Shown here in pieces: positions 10,186 to 21,119 of a stretch of DNA of 64,000 nt. The notes beneath the pieces were generated by a model. The model ran no database searches. It was given only the letters and a program-made list of their open reading frames with translations, and was not told the DNA's origin. The DNA is from Amaurobius ferox. Lineage: Eukaryota; Arthropoda; Arachnida; Araneae; Amaurobiidae. Every line of letters begins with the position of its first letter. The first letter of the stretch is position 1. Where the stretch lies: the NCBI GenBank assembly GCA_951213105.1, contig OX578140.1:119519653-119583652 (forward strand), read 5' to 3'. Both the position numbers and the translations under genes were made by a program.

Positions 10186-11058
10186 ATCAAAACTTTTTGA
10201 GATTAAATGTTTAGTCTAAAGAAATTTTTAAATACTAAATTGAATTTACAACTTGGGAATTTTTTAAAAAAAGATGTCATATATATACATTATTGTTTAT
10301 CTTAAACCTCATTGATATAAGATAGTATATCTTGAGTATAAATTTTTGTGATATTGAATCTTTTTCACTTTACACCTTTGTATATGCATCCATTTTCCAT
10401 GACCCGCATGATGCTAAATAATAGCTTATGTGTATAAAATTTTGTATTTTTCAACTTGGTAAAAAGTATGTGTTGAAAGTTTTGATAAAGGAATTTTATT
10501 ATCTAATTACTTGCATCATGTATTTTTAAATATTTGGTATATCAATGCAGTCTAATAGTATTAATTATGTATACTTATATTGTGTTAATAGACTAAATTT
10601 TTTTTAAGCTTTTTGAATTATAGTGTTTATACTCAAATTTAAAGTAAACTTAAATTCTATGCTTATACAAAATCTTAATCTTTTAAAGTTGACTTGTTTA
10701 ATATGATAATGTGCTTATACTTAAATTTTGGATACTTATAATTAAATTTAAACTAAAATTTCAATTTTTGAATGCTGATACTTAAGCATTGAAGTTGTGT
10801 TGTATATAAATTTCTACTTGATGTGAAATGTTGTTGTTACAATATTGTCGACTATACTTAACTATTTTTCAGATGCTATAAGTACTTATGCATTTTATTT
10901 TAAATTTAATAATGATATAATACTTTAAATTTTTTCCTTCATTATATGTTTGATAGGATACTGGGGGCCTTGGTGTTTATTGATATACCTTGGTTTCTCA
11001 GAGTAAGTTTTCTTTTGCATATGCATTGAGACTTAAGGATTTGCATGAGGGGGCCGAT
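10186..11058 (+). other. copia 3' untranslated internal region and polypurine tract
   Basis: Very AT-rich non-coding stretch between the RNase H stop and the 3' LTR, unusually long for this family. It ends with GCATGAGGGGGCCGAT. The purine run GAGGGGG at about 11047-11053 is the likely plus-strand primer. Confidence 0.75.
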
Positions 11059-11847
11059 TGTTGGAAATAATCAATACATCGCGATTCACGTTCCTGTGAA
11101 CGGGCGTTTATGCAAATTTAATATGAACGACTCTTCCCGTTCACCGGCGTGAACCGTGACGTTTTTCAACATGAGGTTTCATGCAAATCAGTTCTCAATG
11201 CGTACGCATCTGATTTGCATATCCGGGGGCGTTTCCGGAACTGTCCATTCTCGGATATATAGGGCAGAGGTTTCTTGAAGCAAATGAGAAGGTCGGAGTC
11301 GATCGAGATCAGACGTCTGAAGAAGTCAGACGAGATAGACACTGATGGTCTGATGCAGGCAGACAGAAATGTTTTTTTTGACAGAAGCACTGCGGAATAT
11401 CGTTTGACGACGGTGAATAGTCGAAACGGATGCAGATATGGTCAGTTTAGGACCAGCATGTATTGAACGTTAAATTTACTTACAAACGTTCGGAAGCCGC
11501 TTTAAATATTTTCCTGATGTTCTATCCTTTGGTTTCCCTTTGCCAAGTGATGGTGGCTCAAATACACGCAAGTGATAGAGGTAGTATAGTAACTTACTAC
11601 CAAATGCTTCAAGGAATCTCTGTCTAGTCATTTACAACTAAAAATCTTTTGTACATAGTATATTTTTTATGTTTTACGGCATGGAAAATTACCAGGTACG
11701 TGTAATATGCCGAGTTGTGTTTTTCACCAAATAAAGTGAACGAAGTTTTTCTTTAAAACTGGACTTGTGTACTTTCATAACCCAGCCAACACTTATTGAC
11801 TCTGACAGTGCGTGCTTTGCTATCTTAAAATTTTAAATTTTCCAAGA
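11059..11847 (+). repeat. copia 3' LTR
   Basis: A 789-bp copy of the 5' LTR with the same octamers, TATA box and AATAAA (11730-11735). Visible differences are one G/A near the start and one G/T near the middle. It is followed by AGTTG, matching the left flank. Confidence 0.93.
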
Positions 11848-11929
11848 AGTTGGTCCAACTCACGAACTCTAGTGTCTATGCGACATCCCATGTTAAAAAT
11901 GTTGCCATAGGGTCCTATGGGAGTGCACC

Positions 11930-13208
11930 TTCTGAATATAGTATTCTGTGGTGATGGGTACGCTCCGGAACTCAACCGTTGACGGCAGCGCCCTCACTAT
12001 ATGCAAAACAGGATGCGCGCGCGGCGAGAACGCTATTTGCATGAATGGCATGTTCTATTCTCGTCACGAGTCGTTCACGAGAACGGTAAAACTGTTAGAA
12101 ACTTGGTTTTGTTTACATCGCGATTCTCGTTTCGCGGGAGCGTGACGTCATTATTAAAATGATTATTCCGTTCTCGTGAACGAATCGCGATGTGGACAAA
12201 ACTTGGCTGATCATGCAAATCACCTTTCTCGCCGCTCACACATCCTGTTTTGCATATCCAGAGGGCGTTGCCGGCAACGGTTATGTTCCGGAACGCACCC
12301 ATCTTCGGATATAAAGGCTAGACACTTTTCTGGTTTTCGGTAGATCGCTTTGTCACGAGATGCTTTTAAGTGGAGATCGCTTTTAAGTGAGATCGCTTGG
12401 GTCATTAGACCGGTTAGTCATTCGATCGATATACTGATCGATGGAAGGATCTAGAAGGATCTAGATCGGGCAGACGGATCTTCGTAAAGTCATGTTTCGA
12501 TGTTGTCGAAAAGTTACGATAAAGTGTTTATCGGTGAACGCGGATATTTAAACTAAACTTAGTAGTTTTGATGGTTCTCAGTTAAGGAGACCATGTTTCC
12601 CGTGTTGTGGACTTTATAGTGCTGATCCGGAAAGTTTAAAGTTTTTGCCATAGCGTGTGCCCAGCTAGTGGTGGCGTCGGAAAGTGCACGTGGTCACGTA
12701 AGTGTGAAATGCTTTTATTCCACTTACTTGTGTAAATAATACGTAAACCAGAAACGTGTCTAGGCATGGAACTTACACTGAAAAACCTTCATATGAGCTG
12801 TAGTGCTCATGTTTTGTAAATAGTATGCTTTAGTTTTTGCTTACCTGTTCTCATGATATATACTGTAAGCAAATACAATGGATTCACTCTTCAATAAAAG
12901 TGATTTTGATTTAAACTGGAACTGTTCTCATTTAACACTTCTATTGCTACTTGTATTCCTACAACTACTATCTAACGTTTGTTATAGCTGCAACACTCTG
13001 TTTTAAATTTTCAACGAAGTTGTGTAACCAGAATTTCGTGGCTCATAGTTATTCTATCACCAGCTTCATCAGAAATTTAATTATACGTTAATTTACAATA
13101 TATAACTTATGGAAATGATACATATTTCCGTCAAAAACCATTCTAAAAATGAAGACACGTTCCCGCGATAACGAGAATCGCGACGAAAACAGAACCAAGT
13201 TTCCAACA
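11930..13208 (-). repeat. Inverted LTR fragment split by a solo LTR
   Basis: About 11930-12092 and 13139-13208 are two pieces of one minus-strand LTR related to 33793-34801. Joined across the intervening solo LTR they are continuous, ending at the LTR terminus (TGTTGGAAAC on the minus strand) at 13208. The promoter-distal half is missing or unrecognisable left of 11930. Confidence 0.8.
12093..13133 (+). repeat. Solo LTR (TG...CA, 1041 bp)
   Basis: Starts TGTTAGAAAC and ends GTCA. AAAAC at 12088-12092 is repeated at 13134-13138 as the target duplication. It holds a near-perfect inverted repeat (arms about 12106-12126 and 12180-12200) around TGACGTCA at 12143-12150. It also holds octamer ATGCAAAT at 12213-12220, TTTTGCAT at 12248-12255, TATAAA at 12310-12315 and AATAAA near 12894. 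No internal region follows, so it is a solo LTR formed by LTR-LTR recombination. Confidence 0.88.
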
Positions 13209-13436
13209 GCCACAACTGTCGCCGTGTTCATGCGGAGTACGATCATGTTAAACATGTGGGTCTATAAGTCCTTCTAAGAGGTTGGTGGTAGGGGAAGGAG
13301 GGTACGGTCCCTGTGGATGCCTGCCCCACTGGGTTCCGGTCTAAATTGGGTGGCACTTTCCAGCCGTCCAAACGGTTACCTTACACCTTTCTGGTAGGTC
13401 GGATGGTCTGGGTCTCAACAACAACAACATTAGCTT
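13209..13436 (+). repeat. SINE-like repeat with (ACA)n tail
   Basis: A relatively GC-rich stretch whose last ~65 bases (from about 13361) resemble the short hairpin inserts described elsewhere: CCGTCCAAA at the start and GGTCGGATGGTCTGGG near the end. It finishes in CAACAACAACAACA and joins the tandem repeat at its ACATTAGCTTAACT site. The 5' end is unclear because the inverted LTR abuts it. Confidence 0.5.
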
Positions 13437-13440
13437 AACT

Positions 13441-14061
13441 AAACTAGCTTATTTTCATATTTCGGTTAATTTTTGTATTATTTTCGTATAAAAGTTATGA
13501 TTGCGCAATGCAGTTTTTATTCTCTGGCATTGCCGAGAGTACTCAATTATCTTTATCCATCCATGTCCATCCTCTTACTGTTGCACATTAGCTTGACTCC
13601 GGCCATCCAAATAGCTGCTCTAAGTCCTCGGACGAGTCGGGTTGTCAGGGCTTTCGACATTAGCTTGACTAAACTAACTTATTTTCATATTTTGGTTAAT
13701 TCTAAAGGTTAATTTTTGAATTATTTTCGTATAAAATTTATGATTGCGCAATCCAGTTTTTATTCTCAGTCGTTGCCGAGAGTACCCAATTATATTTCTC
13801 CATCCATGTCCATCATCTTATCATTGCACATTAGCTTAACTAAACTAACTTATTTTCATATTTTGGTTAATTCTAAAGATTAATATTTTAATTATTTTCA
13901 CATAAATAGTACAATTGCTCAATTCAGTCTTTAGTTTTGACGTTGCTGAGAGTACACAATTATATATTTTTCCATGTCCATTCCCTTATTATTGCACATT
14001 AGCTTGACTAAACTAGCTTATTTTCATATTTTGGTTAATTTTTTAATTATTTTCATATAAA
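13441..14061. repeat. ~165-bp tandem repeat array
   Basis: Three to four units of the same family as 121-525. One is interrupted at 13599-13656 by a short retroposon. The array is cut at its right end by the Tigger element, and it resumes at 15844. Confidence 0.8.
13599..13656 (+). mobile_element. 58-bp hairpin retroposon, copy S1
   Basis: The insert begins CCGGCCATCCAAATAGC and ends CAGGGCTTTCG. It is flanked by identical 14-bp copies of ACATTAGCTTGACT (13585-13598 and 13657-13670). The arms CCGGCCATCC and GGACGAGTCGG can form a stem. There is no coding capacity. Length and ends match copy S2 at 48801. Confidence 0.8.
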
Positions 14062-14063
14062 TA

Positions 14064-15841
14064 CAGTACAACCTCGAAAATCCGGACATCCAAAATCCGG
14101 ACGTTTTCCAAATTTTCGTTTTTTTTTTTTTTTTTTTCCCGGACTGACGAAGTCGCGGATTTAAAAAAGATATAATAAGGTAAGATTATTTATTTTATAC
14201 ATAAGATTATTTATTTTACCGTATTTTCCGGTCGACTTTCTGAACCCGGAAATGAAACGAAAGTTTAGATGGACGGCAGTAGATAGATAGGCTCGTGGTT
14301 GGAGCGTGAATCCCTCCTCCCCATTATTCAAGTCACAACTCCTGATGAATTATTTCGCGTAAAATATACATCGTTATTTAAATACGGAATTTTTATTATC
14401 AAAATTTCCTTTTCTCATTATTGAAAAAGACATTTTTCTGAAACAATGTAATTTTTAATATTAAACACTTTAAAACGTTATCGTAACATTTTATCACAGA
14501 TGTTCAATTAAATCTAAAAATCCCGAGAATTCATATTAACGCTCATGGACATTTATTTTACTCACTTCGTAGTACGATTTCCATTCTTCAATGTATTCTG
14601 TTTTGTCTTTAGAATCTCCTCCCCCTCCCGATATCTGACGATTTTTTCGTTCTCGTCGAACGTGTCAGCTTGAAATCGACTGTATATTTTGCCTTTTTTG
14701 TTTAGAAAGCCATATTTACATACTATAAATAGCAAATAAATAACTAAATAATATCGTATCGTACAGAACCGAGCAACAAGGTCATTAACACACAGACCTC
14801 TCAAAGGGGTCGGCTTGCCACCGGTGACAGTCGGCTGTGTTTACGATTAGGAACTAAGCAAATTCCTTTCTTCGCTTTCCCTGCCCCACCACGTCCGGGT
14901 GCTGCTGTAACCTAGTAATGACTCATCGTAATTTAGAATAATCATTGAGAGGAGAGATATTTTTCTTTTTTGGAAAAGATATTTATTTTATCTACTGCGA
15001 TATTTTTTACACATTTGACTATTACTAATAAAGTTTTTACTTTTTTCAGAGTCATCAGTCTTTTTAAACATAACATTATATAGATGCTAGATAATAAATA
15101 AAACTTTAAAGTTATTATTTTTTGTTTTTCGTTCATTAATAGCGAAAACGGTTTAAACACATTTACACCTTTAAATATATCGTTAAAAGTGCTAATCCTC
15201 GATCTTTATTAAATCTCGGCACTGCATTAAATCTTCCGGCGGTTCATTAAATCTCGACAAAGCCGATATAACGGAAGTTCTGCACTTTGGTGATAATGTG
15301 CCAATCGTAAATAAATTGAATGATGGCGAAATTCACGATATGATATTAAATAAAAAAGATCGAAGTAGTGACGATAAATGTGGAGAAGAAAAAATACCCA
15401 TTGATAATCTTATGCAAAAAATCGATCATGCAATTAAAGGTCTTGAACAAAGAAGCATTATAACCGAGCAGAAGTAATGTCCATCTACAGGATAAAGAAA
15501 ACTGCTTTTCCATAAACCAAAATTAATGAAATAGCAAATGTTAATTCAAATATTTAAATGAAATGATAAAATGGAATTTTATCATTTCGTTTCATTCACA
15601 CATTCTAAATTATTAATGTGTATATTTTTTCTTAGAAATTTCTTTTGCCCTATTTTTTAGATTAAATAATATGTTTTAATTGATTAACATAACTTTTGCC
15701 ATTATTTTTACTAAAAATAGTGCTTTATAGTGTATTTAGTTAATATCAAATCTGAATTTTATTCAAATTCTATAATCCGGAAAAATCGAAAATCCGGAAT
15801 TGGCAAAGTCCGGTCGAGTCCGGATTTTCGAGGTTGTACTG
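14064..15841 (+). mobile_element. Tigger/pogo-type DNA transposon, non-autonomous, copy 1
   Basis: Terminal inverted repeats CAGTACAACCTCGAAAATCC at the left and its complement at the right, flanked by TA (14062-14063 and 15842-15843). It is 1778 bp long. Only the last ~70 codons of a transposase remain (15262-15477). It is inserted in the 165-bp array. Copy 2 at 39789 is nearly identical, so both moved recently with help from another element. Confidence 0.9.
15262..15477 (+). pseudogene. Tigger transposase C-terminal remnant
   Basis: A 71-codon open stretch with no start codon of its own, containing VNKLNDGEIHDMILN and IDHAIKGLEQRS and ending at TAA. This pattern matches the C-terminal tail of Tigger/Jerky-type DDE transposases (a short motif, an acidic stretch, then an amphipathic helix). 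The DNA-binding and catalytic parts are absent. The same stretch lies at 40992-41207. Confidence 0.7.
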
Positions 15842-15843
15842 TA

Positions 15844-16150
15844 GTACAATTTTGCAATTCAGTTTATATTCTTGGGCATTAAGAGATATTTTGTGTAATT
15901 TATTAAATAGTATAAAAGTTAACTCTTTAGCAATTAGACATTCCCTTGCTGTGCTGTAAATCTAAAGGCATTTATTTTTCTCTGTTTTACAAAATTTCAG
16001 ATTTTGAAGTGGTAAATTTGTTTTATTACATTAATGTTTATTTTTAAGTATGTTTTTTATTGAATAAACAATAAATAAAATACTAATAAATTAATATATC
16101 TTGCACAGAAAAGTAAATTGGGCTTTGATAATCACAGTTATGAAAAAAAT
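15844..16150. repeat. Tail of the tandem-repeat composite
   Basis: Resumes the 165-bp unit after the Tigger. It then runs into a non-tandem tail (TTATTAAATAGTATAAAAGT, then CCCTTGCTGTGCTGTAAATC) that is also present at about 20300-20640. Confidence 0.7.
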
Positions 16151-17668
16151 TTTCTCTAGTTTTTCAATCTTTCCCACCTTAAAAAATCTCATTAAAACCT
16201 GTTTTTTACCACAACTAAGGGTAGTAGGTATAAAAGTGTGTATCAATGTTTCGAAACAAGTTTCAACTAGTTTATAAATTTATTAAAAATATATTCTATT
16301 TTGTACATTTCTAGAAACAGAAAAAACTAATTATCGTAGCAAATTACATATGCACTCAATTTCTTAACTTGGAAAAATCTTCTACTGAACTTATATTTTA
16401 TCTGAAATGTACATTTAGAAAAGGAAACTTAGACATAATTAAAAAAATAATTATTAAGGTTTTTTATAATCTTAATAATCTTAATAGTTTTTAATCGTAT
16501 TTGGTACATAATTAAATACAACATGAATTTTCATTTTTCTTAAAACTCTTTTGCACGATAGAAAAATTACATTTAAAAGTTGAAGCTGTATATGTATGCA
16601 TTCAAAATTAGGAATTTTTTTATTGTTTTCTACCTTCATCTGCTTATAATAAATATTAATTAATTCAAAAATTAATTTTTCACAAAATTTTTGTTAAAAT
16701 AGCAGTATGCACTATCTTGAATTTTGCTGAAAACAACAGGGTAAATTTGGAACACTATGGGAATTTCACTTTGAGGAATGAGCAGTAGGTTGAACAAACA
16801 CATTGACTGTTTTGTAAATTGAATGTGTTTGTAAATGTTCAGTGTTGTACAGCCAACATTGTCATTTTCTTAACCTATATTTTGCTAATGTACTTGAATG
16901 TATGCAGGCCTGTTAAATTTCTTAAAAACACTTTTACACGATATTAGGTACAAGTATAGACATATTTAAAATTTACTGCTCCTAAAGTTTGTAAATTTGC
17001 TGCTCTGAAGGATTTCTTGTTGCTCCAAAAGTGAGTTTTGGGCCTGCTCTGAAACACTTCATGCTGCTCCAAAAGAGAGTTTTGCCTGCTATTGATATGA
17101 AGATCATGTAGTTGGGTAACATACCTGAGTATTGTCTAGCTATGTTTCAAAATTTTCTGTTCTATATATGTATGTCCTATTCTTTTTATCGAAGTCAGCA
17201 TATAAAGATTATGGAAAAAGACTACTAAACGGGTCAGATAAGCAACTAAATTATCTCTAAGAGGAGACTATTTAGGTTACTATTTTTGACTTTTCAGGCT
17301 ACTAAAGCAACTATTTTTCATGTGTAGTTACGATGGAACCCTGAATGTGCGTTACCCTACTTTTTGCTATGGGGGGGGGGGGGTTACTAGTAGTGATGAA
17401 AATAATAAAACTCTTATCTTTCAAACAATATCCATCACAAAATTGGATGCTGCTTTTAATAAAGTCTTATTGCTTTCATTATTGCATTAACAGTATTTTG
17501 AGCTGTACATACTATAACAACCCTTGACTATTGAGACTTTTCATTAAGCCTCTTTTATGATATGATCGAAAGTATATAATTATGCTGTGTATTTGTACTA
17601 ATTTTAATCTACATATTTAAAAATGTTTATTCACATAATTAATAAATTTTATTTAATAATGTTTTTAG
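16151..17668. other. Likely EDC4 intron; no gene seen
   Basis: AT-rich DNA between the repeat tail and the first recognised EDC4 exon. There is a poly-G run near 17371-17382. No upstream WD40 exon was recognised here; open frames are short and without domains. Confidence 0.4.
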
Positions 17669-17764
17669 TGTTCAGTTCTGGAAATATGCCATCACTGGTG
17701 CTGATAATAATACAGAAATAAAAGTTTGGAGTTGTGAAACATGGGTCTGCTTACAGAAAATAAG
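17669..17764 (+). CDS. EDC4: EDC4 exon a (WD40 region)
   Basis: EDC4 (Ge-1) is a P-body scaffold that brings the decapping enzyme DCP2 and its activator DCP1 together in mRNA decay. The frame gives VQFWKYAITGADNN, then EIKVWSCETW and CLQKIR. I recognise this as the late WD40 repeat of EDC4; vertebrate EDC4 has a closely similar FW...TGAD block followed by CLQTIRF. The acceptor is TTTTTAG before 17669 and the donor is AG/GTAACA after 17764. The exon begins with the last base of a codon; if the previous exon ends in GA, Asp-Val-Gln results, agreeing with the family. Earlier exons are not in view. Confidence 0.85.
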
Positions 17765-18097
17765 GTAACATTTCTTTTAATGTATGTTTATAATAAATGG
17801 CCTGTATTTTATTTAACCAACTGACTAATAATTTTCACATTTTGTAATATATCTTATTCTTCTAATAATGAACACATGAATTAAATGGATTGTCCTATCT
17901 GTCAAATTCACTCTTTTACAAAATAGAATGAACGTAAACATCCAGTAATCTGTTCATTGACTTGATGGACTAGTTCTTTTACATATCCCAAAATTGTTCT
18001 ATATTTAAATGTTATTTTCATTACTGTAATTTCTGGTAAAAAGGCCTGAGCAAATATCATAGGAATAAAAATGAACTACAATTTTTTTATTACTAGG
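17765..18097 (+). other. EDC4 intron, start
   Basis: Beginning of a 9.5-kb intron (17765-27269). Nothing recognised in this first part. Confidence 0.6.
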
Positions 18098-18540
18098 GGA
18101 TCGTCCCCCAGCTCTCTATGCTCGCAAATTCCCCATAACTCGCTTCGTAAGCACTTTTGTGCAACCTGCTACATGCTACATGGGCATAATATGCTCGTTG
18201 ATGACCGTCCCTTGTTAAACTGACATTCACCAGCCCTTGAGCTCGCTTCGCAATCTCTTTCAATTTCGTCAGCATAGACGTCAGCTTGCATATCCTATTC
18301 TTGCTCGAAACCCCATGACTGCTCTCCATTTGCTACTGCTCATTAATCAGAGCTCTCTGCAGGCTTGATACACTTATTAGCTGACATTCGGCATCTCCCT
18401 TAACTCGCTTTGCAAACAATTTCATCAAGCTCAGCCTCCAGCTCATTATGCTCCCCAACCCCAAAACTTGCTTCGTGAGTTGGGAGTCTTTGTCTCCTAC
18501 TTCCTGGTGCTTTCTATGCCTGCATTGCAAACTTTTTTGT
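18098..18540. repeat. GC-richer island inside the intron
   Basis: Contains repeated themes such as CTCGCTTCGYAA and CAGCTC...ATGCTC with clearly higher C+G than its surroundings. Two minus-strand open frames here (18093-18329 and 18333-18530) have no recognisable domain. It looks like a degenerate internally repetitive element. Function is unknown. Confidence 0.4.
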
Positions 18541-19259
18541 GCTACTTGCTATTAAGAACGATTGCTTACTGCGGCAAAATTTCATAACTGTACATTTTGC
18601 CTTTCGTTCATAATTCAATGGCAAAATATCGTGTTACTTTTTAAGTATAGATAGATTTACAACAATAAAACATATAATTGTTGTGCAATGTAACAATGAA
18701 GTCGAAGTTCATAACAACAATAGTTGAGAAACGCTCTGTTTGTTTGTACGAATAAACGATAAGGCATATGCTTGTCAACATTTCACATCATCCTAAGTGC
18801 AGTAACTAACGTTGTAGTCATGTTTAGAAATAAATATCTATACTTTTAATGTTTTTAATGCTTCAAGAACTCGGTCCTCTGTCATTTTGTAATATTTGTC
18901 AGAAACTATTCCGAGAGACTGGCAATCTGCACAGCCAATCAAATCTTCACCCATAAAGAAGACAAAATTTTCCCCTCAGAGTGCATAAAAATTAAATAAC
19001 TCATTAACTAATTCAAAATTTAAAAAAAGGGCTCCATCCTGCAAATATTCGAGGTCTTGCTATTACTAGTCTGTCTAGGACGTAAACTCATAACTCAAAT
19101 ACTTGTCCTTTGACATTAAATAATTCCTAAATTTAAATTGAAAAACGATTTATATAGTGTGTTCTCCTAATATTTCTCTACACATGTACCAAATTTCATA
19201 ATTTTGTATTCTATAATATAGGAAAGTTTCCGATTTTCAAGCATCTTTCTGATCTTCCG
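18541..19259 (+). other. EDC4 intron, unassigned
   Basis: AT-rich sequence with no coding or structured feature that I can support. Confidence 0.4.
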
Positions 19260-20640
19260 ATTTTTTGTCCAGAAACCAAACGTCCCTACCTATCCCCATT
19301 CCACTACAAAAATTCCTTAATATTTTAGCAGGATGTCTACAGGTTTGGAAAATCACAAAATCTGTCGCAAAAGTTCCAAAAATGTTGTAATTTTGAGATC
19401 AGAGTTTTTTTTTTCTGGAAAATTTATTTCTCCGTGATTGCAAAATTTGCTCTTGAAAGCGTGTCAAGAGAGAGATAGATGATCAATGATTATTTTTGTC
19501 CCATTTTTGCAATCTATTTACATCAACTAAAATTTTGATAATATTTCGTGTTATATACAAAATAACTATTTTTCAGATGTGTTATTAATGAAGTGAAGAG
19601 ATATTTTGCGGCAGTATCGCGAAAAACGGCATTTGTACGTCCTCCTCTGTTTATCGTGTTTAAATATGAAAATATTTTTCACTTTCTTAGATATGCCAAC
19701 CATTACGGATTTCTGAACAAAGTTACGGACTATGGAAAAGATCCGGAAAATTACAGAAAATGCCTATTTTTTCTCCACCTTTCTCTCTTTTTCCATCCAT
19801 CTCCATCCTGTAATTATTGCACATTAAATTGAAATAACTTACTTATTTTCATATTTTGGTTTAATTAATTTTTTAATTATTTTGACACATTTAGTGAGAT
19901 TGCCCAATTCAGGGAATTCTTGTATAGTCCTGGAAGTCCACAAGTATCCTTTTCCACCCATCTCTGTCCTCTAAATATTAGTCATTAGATGGATTAAGCT
20001 AGCTTATTTTCACATTTTGGGTAATTATTAAGGTTGATTTTTTAATTGATTCTCCATAACTAGTGGGATTATGTGATTCAGGTTGTATGGCCTACATTGC
20101 TAAGCATTAATTAGTATCTTTTTCCTTCCATCTCCATCCTGTAATTATTGCATATTAGATTGACTAAACTAACATATTTTTCTATTCTACTTAATTATTA
20201 AGGTTAATTTTTTAATTATTTTCATATAAACAGTGCATGATTGCACAATTTATTTTGCAATCCCGAAAGTTTACAATTATCTCTTTCTATGTTAATGTCT
20301 TAAATGTGTTGTATAATTTATCAAATAGTATAAACGTTATCTCTTTTAGCAGTAAGATTATATTTATATTTAACAGTTTACATACCCTTGCTATATAAAT
20401 TTACTATAAATCTAAAGACAGTTTTCTGTTTTAAAAAAAATCTGCTTTTGAAATTATAAATTTGTTTGTATTATATTAAAAGTTATTCTAAAATATATTT
20501 TTTATTTATAATGCATGAAACAATAAATAAAATAGTAATATTAAGTTAATGAACATTTTTCATGTCTTAAACCTTATTTATTCTTGCACAGAAAACTAAA
20601 TTATGCTTTGATTCAAAACATCAATAATTTTTTCTGCGAG
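19260..20640. repeat. Composite repeat: leader, ~165-bp array, tail
   Basis: 19260-19785 resembles 63000-63480 (shared TTTTGCRGCAGTWTCGC, and GATGATCAATGATTAT versus GATGGCCAATGATTAT). 19785-20290 holds three tandem units (TCCATCCATCTCCATCCTGT at about 19790 and 20127). 20291-20640 is the tail also seen after 15844. The order leader, array, tail suggests one dispersed element with an internal tandem array. Confidence 0.6.
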
Positions 20641-21119
20641 TAAAAATCTACAGATTTTCAGCCATTCAGAGTTGGCAGCTATGCTATAGTTTTTGCGGTA
20701 TGTGACAGAGAAACTTGAGAAACGCAAAATTTCTCAAACAGTATTGGTATTAGCTACTTATTTTTAATATATAAAGAGAAAAAAAACTGAATTGTTACAC
20801 CATCTGTAAGTCCTGCAGCAAAAATAAACAAATTTTGCAGTTATTCCTATATGCAGGCTGAGGAGTATGTCACCTCTTTTGAGGGCTAGTCATTTGTTGT
20901 CACTTTTTTTTTAGATTTATCATCTTTTGTCACCTTTTTGCAAATTTACATATATTCATAAAAATTTTAATAGGCAGTTAACTGGTCATTTTGCAGGCGC
21001 ATGTCAGTTTTAAGATATTATAAACAACCAACCATAAAAGTAGAACTTCATTTCGTATTCACGTCAGTTTAAACTGTTACTGAATTTACAAAACCATTTC
21101 AAAGCCAAGCGCAATACAT

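Larger units (their letters stand above)
4868..11847 (+). mobile_element. Full-length Ty1/copia LTR retrotransposon
   Basis: A complete 6980-bp element. Both LTRs are 789 bp and I see about two differences between them (near 4888 and 5487), so the insertion is young. AGTTG occurs at 4863-4867 and again at 11848-11852 as a 5-bp target duplication. The LTR starts TGTTGG and ends CCAAGA, so its last dinucleotide is GA where CA is usual. A primer site follows the 5' LTR and a G-rich purine tract precedes the 3' LTR. The domain order gag zinc knuckle, protease, integrase, reverse transcriptase, RNase H is that of Ty1/copia. Two single-base frameshifts in the reverse transcriptase region mean this copy cannot make a complete polyprotein as read. 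Confidence 0.95.

Noticed and set aside
14562..15160. Minus-strand open frames of 80 and 72 codons, repeated at 40292-40890
   Set aside because: Identical in both Tigger copies because the copies are young. No family match, and the strand is opposite to the transposase remnant.
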